Source of the DNA: Armatimonadota bacterium
Lineage (GTDB): Bacteria; Armatimonadota; Fimbriimonadia; Fimbriimonadales; Fimbriimonadaceae
DNA: 64,000 nucleotides
Direction: 5' to 3'
Assembly (NCBI GenBank): GCA_022563855.1
Contig: JADFMN010000004.1
Span: forward strand, 124,001 to 188,000
Part shown: positions 15,419-23,116 of the stretch, one piece after another
Numbering within the stretch: the stretch's first letter is position 1
Layout of the letters: every line of letters begins with the position of its first letter
Notes under the pieces: model-generated
What the model saw: the letters and a program-made list of their open reading frames with translations, nothing else
The model's database searches: none
What the model was told of the DNA's origin: nothing
Program-made: the position numbers and the translations under genes

Positions 15419-17311
15419 TCAAGGCACGATCGTCCACACTGTCTGATCGAAGCTGATCAGCCACGGGTATGAGAGCACGATGCCGGCTTCCTTGTAGCTG
15501 ATCTTGGCTCTCATCTGCTTCGTTCCTGCTTCGACGAACCGCGCCGGGTCTGTCGTGATGCTCACCTCCACGATCGAGTCCACCGTCGTCGCGATCATGA
15601 AGTCGACCTGCTCGTACGAGTTCGTGTCGTAGTTCCACAGCTCGATCCACTGTCCGATGTTGTTGATCTCCGCGTGGGCCTCCAAACGGAATCGAAGCTC
15701 GGTCGGCGTCTCAGTCGGAGAAGTGCCAGTGACGATGAGCTGCACCTGTCGCTCAGATTGGTTCAGCGTGATCCCTGGCAGCACCGTCATCCAGCTGTCG
15801 TCGCTCGCGAGCAGGTCGCTCAGCCCGCCGCCGGTCAGAATCCCGCGGAACAGCGAGAAACTGTCGGGTAAGACCTCGACCGTCTGAGAGTACTTGATCG
15901 TCGCGTAGTCGTAGTTCGTGCCTGAGCCCCACGACCAACCGGTTACATACACGTTGCCCGGGCCGTCCACAGCAACGGCCTCGGCACGGTCATAACCGAT
16001 GCCTGAACCGTCGTAGCGCATCGACCAAAGCCGGTTGCCGTCCGTGTCGTACTTCAACGTCAAGTAATCGAGGCTCGTACCGAAGCCACTCGAGAAGCCG
16101 GTCACGTACATGTTGCCTGAGCTATCCAGAGCAAGCGCAGCGGCACCGTCCGAACCGTTGGCTGGGCCGTTGTAGCGCCTTTCCCAGACAAGGTTGCCGT
16201 TCGTGTCGTATTTAAGGGTCGCGACGTCGGTGCGCGTGCCGGAGCCCACCGACCAGCCGGTCACATATACGTTGCCAGCTTCGTCAACAGCAAGCGCATT
16301 GGATTGATCGACATCGTTGGCCGGACCGTTGTAGCGCAGTGCCCAAACCAGGTTGCCGTTCGCGTTATACTTCACCGTCGCATAGTCGATGTCTGTGCCG
16401 ACGCCCCAAGAAGATCCGGTCACATAGACGCTTCCGGCCTCGTCAACAGCAAGTGCGGTAGGGACATCGATGTAGTTGGCCGGGCCGTCGTACCGCCGTA
16501 CCCAAAGCTGGTTTCCGTTTGTGTCGTATTTGAGGGTCGCGTAGTCGAAGTTCGTGGCGCCCCCCCATGATTGGCCGGTTACATAGACGTTGCCGACGTC
16601 GTCGACAGCAATTGCAGTAGCGATATCGCCATTATCGTTGGACGGGCCGTTGTACCGTCGTACCCAGAGGAGGTTGCCATTCGTGTCGTATTTCAGCGTC
16701 GCGTAGTCGACACCCGTGCCACCGCCCGAAGAGCTACCGGTCACGTACACGTTGCCAGCGCTGTCCACGGCAAGCGCGTATGCTTGGTCGCCACTTCGGT
16801 CTGCGCGGCTGTAGCGGCTTAGCCAGAGCAGGTTGCCGTCCGTGTCGTACTTCAATGTCGCGTATAGCTTGTACCCGTTGGAGGCGGTTGAGGCTCCGGT
16901 CACATACACGTTGCCTGCGTCGTCCACGGCAAGCGCACGGGCGATATCGAGTCTGTTGCCTGGGCCGCTGTACCGCCTCTCCCAGAGCTCGTTGCCCACC
17001 GTGTCGTACTTCAACGTCGCGTAGTCGTTGCCAGTGCCGGAGCCGTCCGATTCGCCGGTCACATACACGTTGCCTGCCCTGTCCACAGCAAGCGCTCTGG
17101 CGACATCCCGATCGTTACCCGGGCCGTTGTAGCGACGGACCCACTCCTCCTGCACTTGGCCGAAAGTCGCGCTCGTCACCGCGAGTGCGACGGCGGTGCA
17201 CGCGATCCTCACAAATGATTTCCGAGCGCGTATTGCCGACCGTCGCCCGGCTTCATACTGCGCCCTCGTCGCTTCTCGCCATCTGTCTGTTGCGTTTTGG
17301 CCGTCAAACAT
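15419..17311 (-). CDS. SBBP-repeat secreted protein, paralog 1
   Basis: A 630-residue protein with eight SBBP-type repeats of about 47 residues (core ALAVD-x-AGNVYVTG...DYATLKYDT-GN-LW-RRYNGP). They start just after an export signal (VRIACTAVALAVTSATFGQ) and run to about residue 455; a beta-propeller is likely. A C-terminal module of about 130 residues (LPDSFSLFRGILTGGGLSDLLASDDSW to the end) is shared with the paralog at 17441. ATG 17311 has AAGGAAG 9 nt upstream but gives a long, arginine-rich n-region; a GTG near the FVRIA text is a possible later start. The function is unknown, perhaps a surface or adhesive protein. It lies 129 bp after its paralog in the same direction. Confidence 0.8.
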   Translation of the reverse strand: MFDGQNATDRWREATRAQYEAGRRSAIRARKSFVRIACTAVALAVTSATFGQVQEEWVRRYNGPGNDRDVARALAVDRAGNVYVTGESDGSGTGNDYATLKYDTVGNELWERRYSGPGNRLDIARALAVDDAGNVYVTGASTASNGYKLYATLKYDTDGNLLWLSRYSRADRSGDQAYALAVDSAGNVYVTGSSSGGGTGVDYATLKYDTNGNLLWVRRYNGPSNDNGDIATAIAVDDVGNVYVTGQSWGGATNFDYATLKYDTNGNQLWVRRYDGPANYIDVPTALAVDEAGSVYVTGSSWGVGTDIDYATVKYNANGNLVWALRYNGPANDVDQSNALAVDEAGNVYVTGWSVGSGTRTDVATLKYDTNGNLVWERRYNGPANGSDGAAALALDSSGNMYVTGFSSGFGTSLDYLTLKYDTDGNRLWSMRYDGSGIGYDRAEAVAVDGPGNVYVTGWSWGSGTNYDYATIKYSQTVEVLPDSFSLFRGILTGGGLSDLLASDDSWMTVLPGITLNQSERQVQLIVTGTSPTETPTELRFRLEAHAEINNIGQWIELWNYDTNSYEQVDFMIATTVDSIVEVSITTDPARFVEAGTKQMRAKISYKEAGIVLSYPWLISFDQTVWTIVP

Positions 17312-17440
17312 GATTACGGCTTCCTTACAGCAGCTCAAGGCCGCAGATACATCATGACACAGTGCTTCGTCAGAGGATGCCAGTAATTTCACCGGCACGA
17401 GCGAGGCGAATTGCTAGCCACGCGATTGCCGGTTGGTCGT

Positions 17441-19261
17441 CTACGGGACGATAGCCCACACCGTCTGGTCGAAGCTGATCAGCCACGGGAATGAGAGTAC
17501 AATCCCGGCTTCTTTGTAGCTGATCTTCGCCTTCATCTCCTTCGTGCCCGCCTGTACGAACCGGCCCGGATCGACCGTGATGCTCACCTCGACTATCGAG
17601 TCAGTCGTCGTCGCGATCATGAAGTCGACCTCTTCCCACGAACTCGTGTCGTAGTTCCACAGCTCTATCCACTGCCCGATGTTGTTGATCTCGGCGTGGG
17701 CCTCCACTCTGATCCGAAGCTCGCTCGGCGTTTCAGTCGGAGCTGTACCGACGACGATGAGCTGCACCTGGCGCTCCGCTTGGTTCAGCGTGATCCCCGG
17801 CAGCACAGTCATCCAGCTGTCGTCGCTGGCGAGCAGGTCGCTCAGCCCGCCGCCGGTCAACATCCCGCGGAACACGGAGAAGCTGTCCGGCAAGATCGTC
17901 TGCGTCTGGCTGTATTTTATCGTCGCGTAGTCCGTGCCCGTGCCGGAGCCCGTCGATTCGCCAGTTACATACACGTTGCCGGCACTGTCCAAAGCAAGCG
18001 CATGCGCCCTGTCAGAACCGTTGCCCGGACCGTTGTAGCGCATTTCCCAAAGCACGTTTCCGCTCGGGTCGTACTTGAGCGTCACGTAGTCGTCGTCAAT
18101 TCCAGGGACCGGCGAATAGCCGTTCACATACACACAGGATTCGGTGTCGATTTCAATGTCAGCGCCTTGATAGGTAACGAAGCCCGGGCCGTCGGACCGC
18201 CTATCCCAGAGTTGATTGCCGTTCGAGTCGTACTTCACGGTCGCGTAGTCCCAGCCTTTGTCGGGTGCCCACGTCAGGCCGATCACATAGACGTTGCCTG
18301 CGTTGTCGACAGCAAGTGCGGAGGCACGATCCGCATAGTCGGCCCTGTTGTAGCGGCTTGCCCAAAGCAGGTTTCCGTCCGGGTCGTACTTCAGCGTCGC
18401 GTAGTCTAAATCCGTACCCGAGCCAGTCGATTCGCCGGTAACATACACGTTGCCCGCGCTGTCCACTGCAATGTGAGAGGCGATATCCCATGCTCCTCCC
18501 GAGCCGGCGTAGCGCCTAGCCCAGAGCAGGTTTCCGTCCGTGTCGTACTTCAACGTTGCGTAGTCCCGTCCAGGGTAGGAGCCCGTGCCCCCGGTCACGT
18601 ACACGTTGCCTGCGCTGTCCAGTGCAAGCGCAAAGGCGGCATCCGAACCGCTGCCGCCGCCATTGTAGCGACTTTCCCAGAGCAGGATGCCGTCCGTGTC
18701 GTACTTCAACGTTGCGTAGTCGTGCCCCGTGCCGGAGCCCACCGAGTTGCCAGTCACATACACGTTGCCTTCGCTGTCCACTGCAATCGCCCGGGCTTGA
18801 TCGGTACTGCTTCCCGGGCCGTTATAGCGTCTTGTCCAAAGCAAATTGCCGTCCGAGTCGTACTTCAACGTCGCGTAGTCTCTGAGCGTGCTATGTGAGC
18901 CGTACGAATCTCCGGTCACATACACGTTGCCCGCGCTGTCCACGGCAAGCGCATTGGCGAAATCGGGTCTGTTGCTTGCGCCGCCGTATGAGCCGTCGTA
19001 GCGCCGTTCCCAGAGTTGATTGCCGTCCGAGTCGTACTTCAGCGTCGCGTAGTCCAAGTGCGTGCCGGAGCCCACCGAGCTGCCGGTCACATAGACGTTG
19101 CCGGCGCTGTCAACTGCAATCACAGAAGCAGTATCCGAACCGTTGGCGGCGCCGTTGTATCGCGCGACCCACTCCTCCTGCACTTGGCCGTAAGCCGCGC
19201 TCGTCACGCCGAAAACCGTGGCGATGCAGAATAACTTTCTTGCGACAGTGACAGTACGCAC
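17441..19261 (-). CDS. SBBP-repeat secreted protein, paralog 2
   Basis: A 606-residue paralog of the downstream gene with the same plan: signal peptide (MRTVTVARKLFCIATVFGVTS), the motif QVQEEWVARYNG, eight SBBP repeats and the same C-terminal module beginning LPDSFSVFRGMLTGG. The seventh repeat has diverged (ADIEIDTESCVYVNG). The GTG start at 19261 has GGAGGG 5 nt upstream. The repeats are alike at DNA level too, so the 15.9-19.1 kb stretch is prone to recombination and misassembly. The pair most simply reflects a gene duplication. Confidence 0.82.
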   Translation of the reverse strand: MRTVTVARKLFCIATVFGVTSAAYGQVQEEWVARYNGAANGSDTASVIAVDSAGNVYVTGSSVGSGTHLDYATLKYDSDGNQLWERRYDGSYGGASNRPDFANALAVDSAGNVYVTGDSYGSHSTLRDYATLKYDSDGNLLWTRRYNGPGSSTDQARAIAVDSEGNVYVTGNSVGSGTGHDYATLKYDTDGILLWESRYNGGGSGSDAAFALALDSAGNVYVTGGTGSYPGRDYATLKYDTDGNLLWARRYAGSGGAWDIASHIAVDSAGNVYVTGESTGSGTDLDYATLKYDPDGNLLWASRYNRADYADRASALAVDNAGNVYVIGLTWAPDKGWDYATVKYDSNGNQLWDRRSDGPGFVTYQGADIEIDTESCVYVNGYSPVPGIDDDYVTLKYDPSGNVLWEMRYNGPGNGSDRAHALALDSAGNVYVTGESTGSGTGTDYATIKYSQTQTILPDSFSVFRGMLTGGGLSDLLASDDSWMTVLPGITLNQAERQVQLIVVGTAPTETPSELRIRVEAHAEINNIGQWIELWNYDTSSWEEVDFMIATTTDSIVEVSITVDPGRFVQAGTKEMKAKISYKEAGIVLSFPWLISFDQTVWAIVP

Positions 19262-19430
19262 TTCATCCCTCCAAGCTCGTCAGCGATCGGCGCCGCACGC
19301 GCGCGACCGTCACGCTCCCATTGGCAACAACACAGTTGGCCATCGTCCCTCTGGTACCGTTCCACAGTACCGAACCTCTAAAATACCACAGACAGCAACG
19401 GTCCGGATTCGGATGCGCCCCGCCCACCCG

Positions 19431-19463
19431 GTATATTTACGTGTTTATATACTTGTGACACAA
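19431..19463 (+). repeat. Left terminal inverted repeat of the IS
   Basis: It starts GTATATTTACGTGTTTATAT and ends TTGTGACACAA. It is AT-rich against the flanking GC-rich DNA and is matched by the complement at 22266-22298. Confidence 0.85.
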
Positions 19464-19470
19464 TCTGTGC

Positions 19471-19476
19471 TATACT
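19471..19476 (+). promoter_or_regulatory. -10 box (TATACT) of the transposase gene
   Basis: TGC-TATACT lies 6 nt before the GTG start at 19483 and just inside the left inverted repeat, so the transcript is probably leaderless or nearly so. Confidence 0.5.
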
Positions 19477-19482
19477 AGGGGC

Positions 19483-20403
19483 GTGGCCGACCTTCTAGCA
19501 CTACCCAAGAGCCTGATGGACGCGATGGCGAAGTTCTCGAATGAGGACTATGCTTTCGAGTACGTCAAGGCTAAACGATGGCCGAACGGCGTCATCTGTC
19601 CAAGGTGCGGCACTATGGAGCCGTCCTTCGTCAAGTCTCGCAAGATATGGCGTTGCCACGGTTGCAAGAAGCAGTTCAGCATCCGACTTGGCACCATATT
19701 CGAGGACAGTCCGATACCGTTGGGCAAATGGCTCTCTGGCGTTTGGCTAATGGCGAACGCTAAGAACGGTGTTAGTTCCTGCGAGGTCGCCAGGAGCCTT
19801 GAGATCACGCAAAAGTCAGCATGGCACCTGGTTCACCGGATCAGGCTCGCAATGGAGGCAGAGCCGCCCTTTCGTCTATTGGAGGGCACGGTAGAAGCCG
19901 ATGAGACCTTCGTTGGGGGCAAGCTGGACAGGCGGAGGCACAAGGCGGGCAGAGACAAGTTTGGCGACTGGGCCCACAAGACGCCAGTGATGGGCGTCCT
20001 CGAAAGGGGCGGAGAGGTGCGGGCCATGACGATCCCGCGCTCAAGTGCGCCCCAACTCACTCGCACCGTCCGACGCCACGTGTCGCCAGGATCGAACCTC
20101 TATACAGACGCGCACGCAGGCTACTACTGGCTCAAGACGGACTACCTGCACGAGACTGTAAACCATTTGGATGAGTGGGCGCGTGGTGCCGTCCACACCA
20201 ACAATATCGAGTGCTTCTGGAGCCTGTTCAAGCGGAGCATCAGAGGCACATGGGTTCGCCCTAGCCGCAAGCACATGGATCGGTACGCCGTAGACCAAGC
20301 TTTCCGCTGGAACCTCAGAGAGACAGACGACCCTGGCCGCTTCGCTGAGCTGTCTGGCCGTGTGTTTGATCGTCGGCTGACATGGCAGGACTTGGTTCGC
20401 TAG
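19483..20403 (+). CDS. IS1595 family (ISXO2-like) transposase
   Basis: A 306-residue transposase. An N-terminal zinc ribbon uses C39-x2-C42 and C58-x2-C61 (CPRCG, CHGCKKQFS). The DDE triad can be placed at D140 (VEADETFVGGK), D209 (YTDAHAGY) and E243 (NNIECFWSLFKRSIRGTW); the N-x3-to-E helix text is typical of ISXO2-like enzymes. It starts at GTG 19483 and is full length, with no frameshift or internal stop, so it may still be active. It would act on the 33-bp ends described above. Confidence 0.93.
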   Translation: MADLLALPKSLMDAMAKFSNEDYAFEYVKAKRWPNGVICPRCGTMEPSFVKSRKIWRCHGCKKQFSIRLGTIFEDSPIPLGKWLSGVWLMANAKNGVSSCEVARSLEITQKSAWHLVHRIRLAMEAEPPFRLLEGTVEADETFVGGKLDRRRHKAGRDKFGDWAHKTPVMGVLERGGEVRAMTIPRSSAPQLTRTVRRHVSPGSNLYTDAHAGYYWLKTDYLHETVNHLDEWARGAVHTNNIECFWSLFKRSIRGTWVRPSRKHMDRYAVDQAFRWNLRETDDPGRFAELSGRVFDRRLTWQDLVR

Positions 20404-20538
20404 GCCATCTGGCGCGAATGCTCGCCGCGTCTTGCCTATCGTCCAGGTTCGAATCCGTCGTTCGCACGGTATAAATACCTATTCTCGTCTATACATTGCC
20501 GTCTGTCCAACTCTTACCATGCAATAATAACAGGAACG

Positions 20539-20988
20539 ATGAGCGTTCGGAAGCAGATCGAGAGGCTTGTAGCCAAGAAGAAAAAGGAGCTAGTCTCCTG
20601 GGAGGAACGGCTTGCGTCTTTCCACGCCGAGATTGCCCGCCTTAAGGGACAGATCGAGGGCCAAGAGGAACTCCTCCAATTGTTGCCCAGGGACTTGCCC
20701 CGCACCAAGGATAAGGTAACACTGAAGCCGGGCAGCGTCATGGCGAGGGCGCACACCTATCTCAGGGGCAGGGGCTCCCCAGCCCACGTCAGGGAGATCA
20801 TCCAGGGCATCGGCGATGAAGAGACCCCCAAGTCCGTTCGAGTGGTCGCCAGCCAGCTCAATTCCTACTTCAAGGAGGGACGCTACTTCACGCGGCCACT
20901 GCCCAACACGTTTGGGCTACGAGAATTTTCCCTAGACGATCAACAGGAGCAGTCGTCCAATGGGAAGCCGGACGGAGGTCCGGCTTGA
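20539..20988 (+). CDS. IS passenger: coiled coil plus HARE-HTH-like winged helix
   Basis: A 149-residue protein. Residues 1-50 are a charged coiled coil (MSVRKQIERLVAKKKKEL, then heptads to EELLQLLP). Residues 65-135 look like a HARE-HTH-type winged helix (MARAHTYLRGRGSPAHVREI, then SVRVVASQLNSYFKEGRYF and a short beta wing NTFGLREF). This architecture would suit a DNA-binding accessory or regulatory protein. CAGGAAC lies upstream of the ATG. It sits between the transposase and the tRNA-like segment, inside the element. Domain assignment is by eye. Confidence 0.65.
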   Translation: MSVRKQIERLVAKKKKELVSWEERLASFHAEIARLKGQIEGQEELLQLLPRDLPRTKDKVTLKPGSVMARAHTYLRGRGSPAHVREIIQGIGDEETPKSVRVVASQLNSYFKEGRYFTRPLPNTFGLREFSLDDQQEQSSNGKPDGGPA

Positions 20989-21066
20989 AGGTGTGGGGTC
21001 GTGCTTAGACCCGCCGGTTTCCCCGGTCACGGTCTGAGGGTTCCATGGCCCCACTGTAATCTGATA

Positions 21067-21138
21067 GGCGAGTGCAGGTTTGCTAAAGCGCGACTCTCAA
21101 TTGTGCCCAAGGCGGTTCGAATCCGCCGCTCGCCACCA
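21067..21138 (+). tRNA. tRNA-like sequence with CCA end (anticodon CTC), degenerate D arm
   Basis: The acceptor GGCGAGT pairs with GCTCGCC (one G-T), followed by A and an encoded CCA. The T arm is perfect (GGCGG-TTCGAAT-CCGCC). The anticodon arm CGCGA-CTCTCAA-TTGTG has five pairs with two G-T and would read CTC (Glu codon GAG). Only 15 nt separate acceptor and anticodon stems and no proper D stem forms, so this is either a minimal, decayed or mimic tRNA. It lies inside the insertion element, upstream of the DUF3800 gene, and may be a relic attachment site or a carried small RNA. Confidence 0.4.
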
Positions 21139-21250
21139 CCCCTATTTTGACGCATTATTGGCCCATATAAACCCTACAAGCTAAGAAACCATTTAAATTG
21201 CGAATTTGAACCGAATTCCGGCCCGCCCGGTTCGGCTTAGTACCTAGTAC

Positions 21251-21424
21251 CTACCTGCCGGGCTCGGGATGCTTGGCCCGACCGTCCGGTTGGCCGTTTC
21301 CGTTAGGGATGTTCTTGCCGGGCTTGGCGACCTTCTTGCCCCTGATGGACTTCTTGGGCACCAAGAGAATCTGTTCGAGCAGCTTCTCGAACTGTTCGAC
21401 CTCTAGCTTCTGGTCGGGCTCCAT
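21251..21424 (-). CDS. Possible 57-residue basic protein in the IS
   Basis: A minus-strand frame from ATG 21424 to TAG 21251 reads MEPDQKLEVEQFEKLLEQIL, then a lysine/proline-rich tail (VPKKSIRGKKVAKPGKNIPN) and ends HPEPGR. An amphipathic acidic N-terminus with a basic tail looks protein-like and the codon pattern is reasonable, but the ribosome site is weak and the plus-strand frame is also open. It is divergent from the DUF3800 gene by 43 bp. I cannot assign a family. Confidence 0.35.
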   Translation of the reverse strand: MEPDQKLEVEQFEKLLEQILLVPKKSIRGKKVAKPGKNIPNGNGQPDGRAKHPEPGR

Positions 21425-21467
21425 TGGTTCTATTCTACTTCACTCGGCTAGTACACTAGTGTAAGGC

Positions 21468-22118
21468 ATGGCGGATGTACATATGTTCGGGGATGAGGCT
21501 GGCGACAATAAGTTCAAGGCCACCTGTTCCAACTACTACATGATCGGCACGGTCTGCATGACCGTGGGAACTCTAGCCCAAGACCTCTGGGAGCTTCGCC
21601 GAGACTTGACTGAGAGCGGCGACTTTACTGGCACCTTCTTTCATGCCTGCAATGACACGTGGCCGGTTCGTAATGCGGTCTTCCAGTTGATTGCCAGCCA
21701 CCAGTTCAAGTTCGACGCCACGGTGATCGAGAAGCGTAAGACCGAGCCGCACCTGGTCAGGAACAAGCAACGGTTTTACAAACAGGCTTGGTTCTTTCAC
21801 ATGAGCAAGATTGGCAAGAATCGAGTCCGGGCCGGGCAGTCGTTGTTTCTCGTAGCTGCATCGCAGAAGAGTGACCACAACGACATGAGTCGAATCAAGA
21901 GAGATTTGGACGACATCTGTAACCAGACCCTTGCGGGGAGGACTTTTACGACTGCCTGCTGGCCCTCTGCTTCAGATCCATGGCTACAGGTGGCTGATTA
22001 CTGTAGCTGGGCCGTACAACGAAAGTACGAGCGTGGCGACGACACTTGCATGAAGTTGATTTCGTCTCAGATCGACACCCTATATCATCCGTTCCATCAT
22101 GGAGCCAAAAGATACTAG
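21468..22118 (+). CDS. DUF3800 domain protein (IS passenger)
   Basis: A 216-residue protein with the DUF3800 signature: an N-terminal acidic motif FGDEAGD (residues 7-13), a conserved central basic region, and LQVADYCSWAVQRKYERGD near residue 185. DUF3800 is generally regarded as an RNase H-like nuclease fold, often found in mobile and defence contexts; activity here is unproven. TACACT lies 10 nt before the ATG. It is the last gene before the right inverted repeat (22266). Confidence 0.8.
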   Translation: MADVHMFGDEAGDNKFKATCSNYYMIGTVCMTVGTLAQDLWELRRDLTESGDFTGTFFHACNDTWPVRNAVFQLIASHQFKFDATVIEKRKTEPHLVRNKQRFYKQAWFFHMSKIGKNRVRAGQSLFLVAASQKSDHNDMSRIKRDLDDICNQTLAGRTFTTACWPSASDPWLQVADYCSWAVQRKYERGDDTCMKLISSQIDTLYHPFHHGAKRY

Positions 22119-22265
22119 GGGTAGGTGGTGCCGCCGAGCCGGACTCTCACCGACAGACCCCAGCGGGGCAGCTATCAGCGACACCTCAATGCTGTCCTAA
22201 TTATGACACAGTTTCGGGTGCGATTCACCCTAAACGGCCACCAACCAGGCACATCTACGAAGCCT

Positions 22266-22298
22266 TTGTGTCACAAGTATATAAACACGTATATTTAC
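22266..22298 (-). repeat. Right terminal inverted repeat of the IS
   Basis: It reads TTGTGTCACAAGTATATAAA and ends ATATTTAC, the complement of the left repeat with two mismatches near the outer end. Confidence 0.85.
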
Positions 22299-22391
22299 CC
22301 GGGCAAGTCGCGGGCGCTGCTGACGCTTGTTCCTGACTCTCGCTTGTCGCCGACACGTCCCGTGCAAGCACGCTGAAGGAGCCATGTTCGG

Positions 22392-22397
22392 TATAGT
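22392..22397 (+). promoter_or_regulatory. -10 box (TATAGT) 6 nt before the VOC start
   Basis: TATAGT-N6-ATG; no convincing -35 hexamer 17 bp upstream. It fits a leaderless transcript. Confidence 0.5.
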
Positions 22398-22403
22398 TGT
22401 TCG

Positions 22404-22742
22404 ATGTCCATTAAGATCGGCCACATCGAGGTCTTCTGCAAGGACACCGCAGAGGCGAGAGACTGGTACGTTGATGTATTAGGCGCAAGACCCGTATCGG
22501 AGCAGGATGAGTACCAGTGGGTCGAAATCGGCGGCACAGAGATCCTCCTGCGCCCCGGCAAAGGTGTGCCAGGAGGCGGTTACAAGGACAGCGCGGTGGC
22601 GCTCGTCCTGTACGTGGAGGACGCCGCAGTCTTCAAAGAGCAGCTAGAGAACAACGGCGTCGAAGTCACCCACGGCGACAACGACGAGTGCCTGACGTTC
22701 CAAGACCCGGACGGTCATTGGATACAAGCGGTCCAACGCTGA
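22404..22742 (+). CDS. VOC (glyoxalase/bleomycin resistance) family protein
   Basis: A 112-residue single VOC module with two beta-alpha-beta-beta-beta halves: IGHIEVFCKDTAEARDWYVDVLG (5-27), the metal-side strand GGTEILLRPG, then VALVLYVEDAAVFKEQLENNG and CLTFQDPDGHWIQAVQ. Candidate metal ligands are H7, E46 and the late E or D residues, but the exact set cannot be fixed by eye. Such proteins are lyases, isomerases, dioxygenases or binding proteins. It stands alone next to the right end of the IS, with a TATAGT box close to its ATG. Confidence 0.85.
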   Translation: MSIKIGHIEVFCKDTAEARDWYVDVLGARPVSEQDEYQWVEIGGTEILLRPGKGVPGGGYKDSAVALVLYVEDAAVFKEQLENNGVEVTHGDNDECLTFQDPDGHWIQAVQR

Positions 22743-23116
22743 TTCTGCGAGGGACGACTTTCCATCTGCTCTTCAGAAGTCTCTAGTCCGCCAATCGTGT
22801 GCCACGGTCAGGCCCGATAGGGTTTGTCCGTGCGGTTGCGGAGTGCGGTCGATGTCAACAGCACGACCGAAATGGCGAGTCAATCGATAGCCAAGGTCGC
22901 CCAGGAGGACGACCCTCCATGGGTAAGACCGGAGTTTCGTCACTCGCGGCGCACGGCCTGCCCTTCGGGTCAGACCGTGGCACCCAATCCGAACCTCCCA
23001 AAAGTCGACCGCGTCGCTGTCGGCCGGTCGTCGTCCGCCTTCGGCGTCACCGCGAGGACAATCGGCGACAACTTGGCGACTACCTGGCGACCACCAGACG
23101 ACGCCCCGCCGGATCT
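22743..23116. repeat. Intergenic repeat island 1
   Basis: No gene. It contains module B (22797-22833, GTGTGCCACGGTCAGG...TTTGTCCGTGC) and module A (22893-22919, AAGGTCGCCCAGGAGGAC...CTCCA). Both recur elsewhere in the window. The open plus-strand frame that crosses it runs antisense through fabH and is not credible. Confidence 0.75.

Larger units (their letters stand above)
20989..21467. other. Non-coding core of the IS with structured RNA-like sequence
   Basis: No long gene is present. Near 20993-21050 the sequence can fold as GTGGGG...CCCCAC around inner hairpins (GGGTC-GTGCTTA-GACCC; CCGG-TTTCC-CCGG). A tRNA-like cloverleaf part follows at 21067-21138, then an AT-rich gap and a small minus-strand ORF at 21251-21424. 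A fragment with the T-loop text GGTTCGAATCC also occurs earlier, at about 20446-20456. Confidence 0.45.
19431..22298 (+). mobile_element. IS1595/ISXO2-type element with passenger genes, 2868 bp
   Basis: Ends are 33-bp imperfect inverted repeats at 19431-19463 and 22266-22298 (31 of 33 matches; the inner 25 bp, ending TTGTGACACAA, are identical). Inside are an ISXO2-like transposase (19483), a coiled-coil/winged-helix gene (20539), a possible 57-codon minus-strand ORF, a tRNA-like sequence and a DUF3800 gene (21468). IS1595-family elements are known to carry passengers. Eight-base target duplications, usual for the family, were not found at either boundary (CCCACCCG versus CCGGGCAA), so the insertion is old or one end was rearranged. 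Confidence 0.85.

Noticed and set aside
21067-21138. tRNA-Sec for the candidate selenoprotein
   Set aside because: The anticodon loop reads CTCTCAA, giving CTC. It lacks the long variable arm and extended acceptor of tRNA-Sec, so it cannot be the UGA decoder.
19422-22307. 8-bp target-site duplication flanking the IS
   Set aside because: The flanking octamers differ (CCCACCCG and CCGGGCAA), and shifting the boundary by one base does not help.
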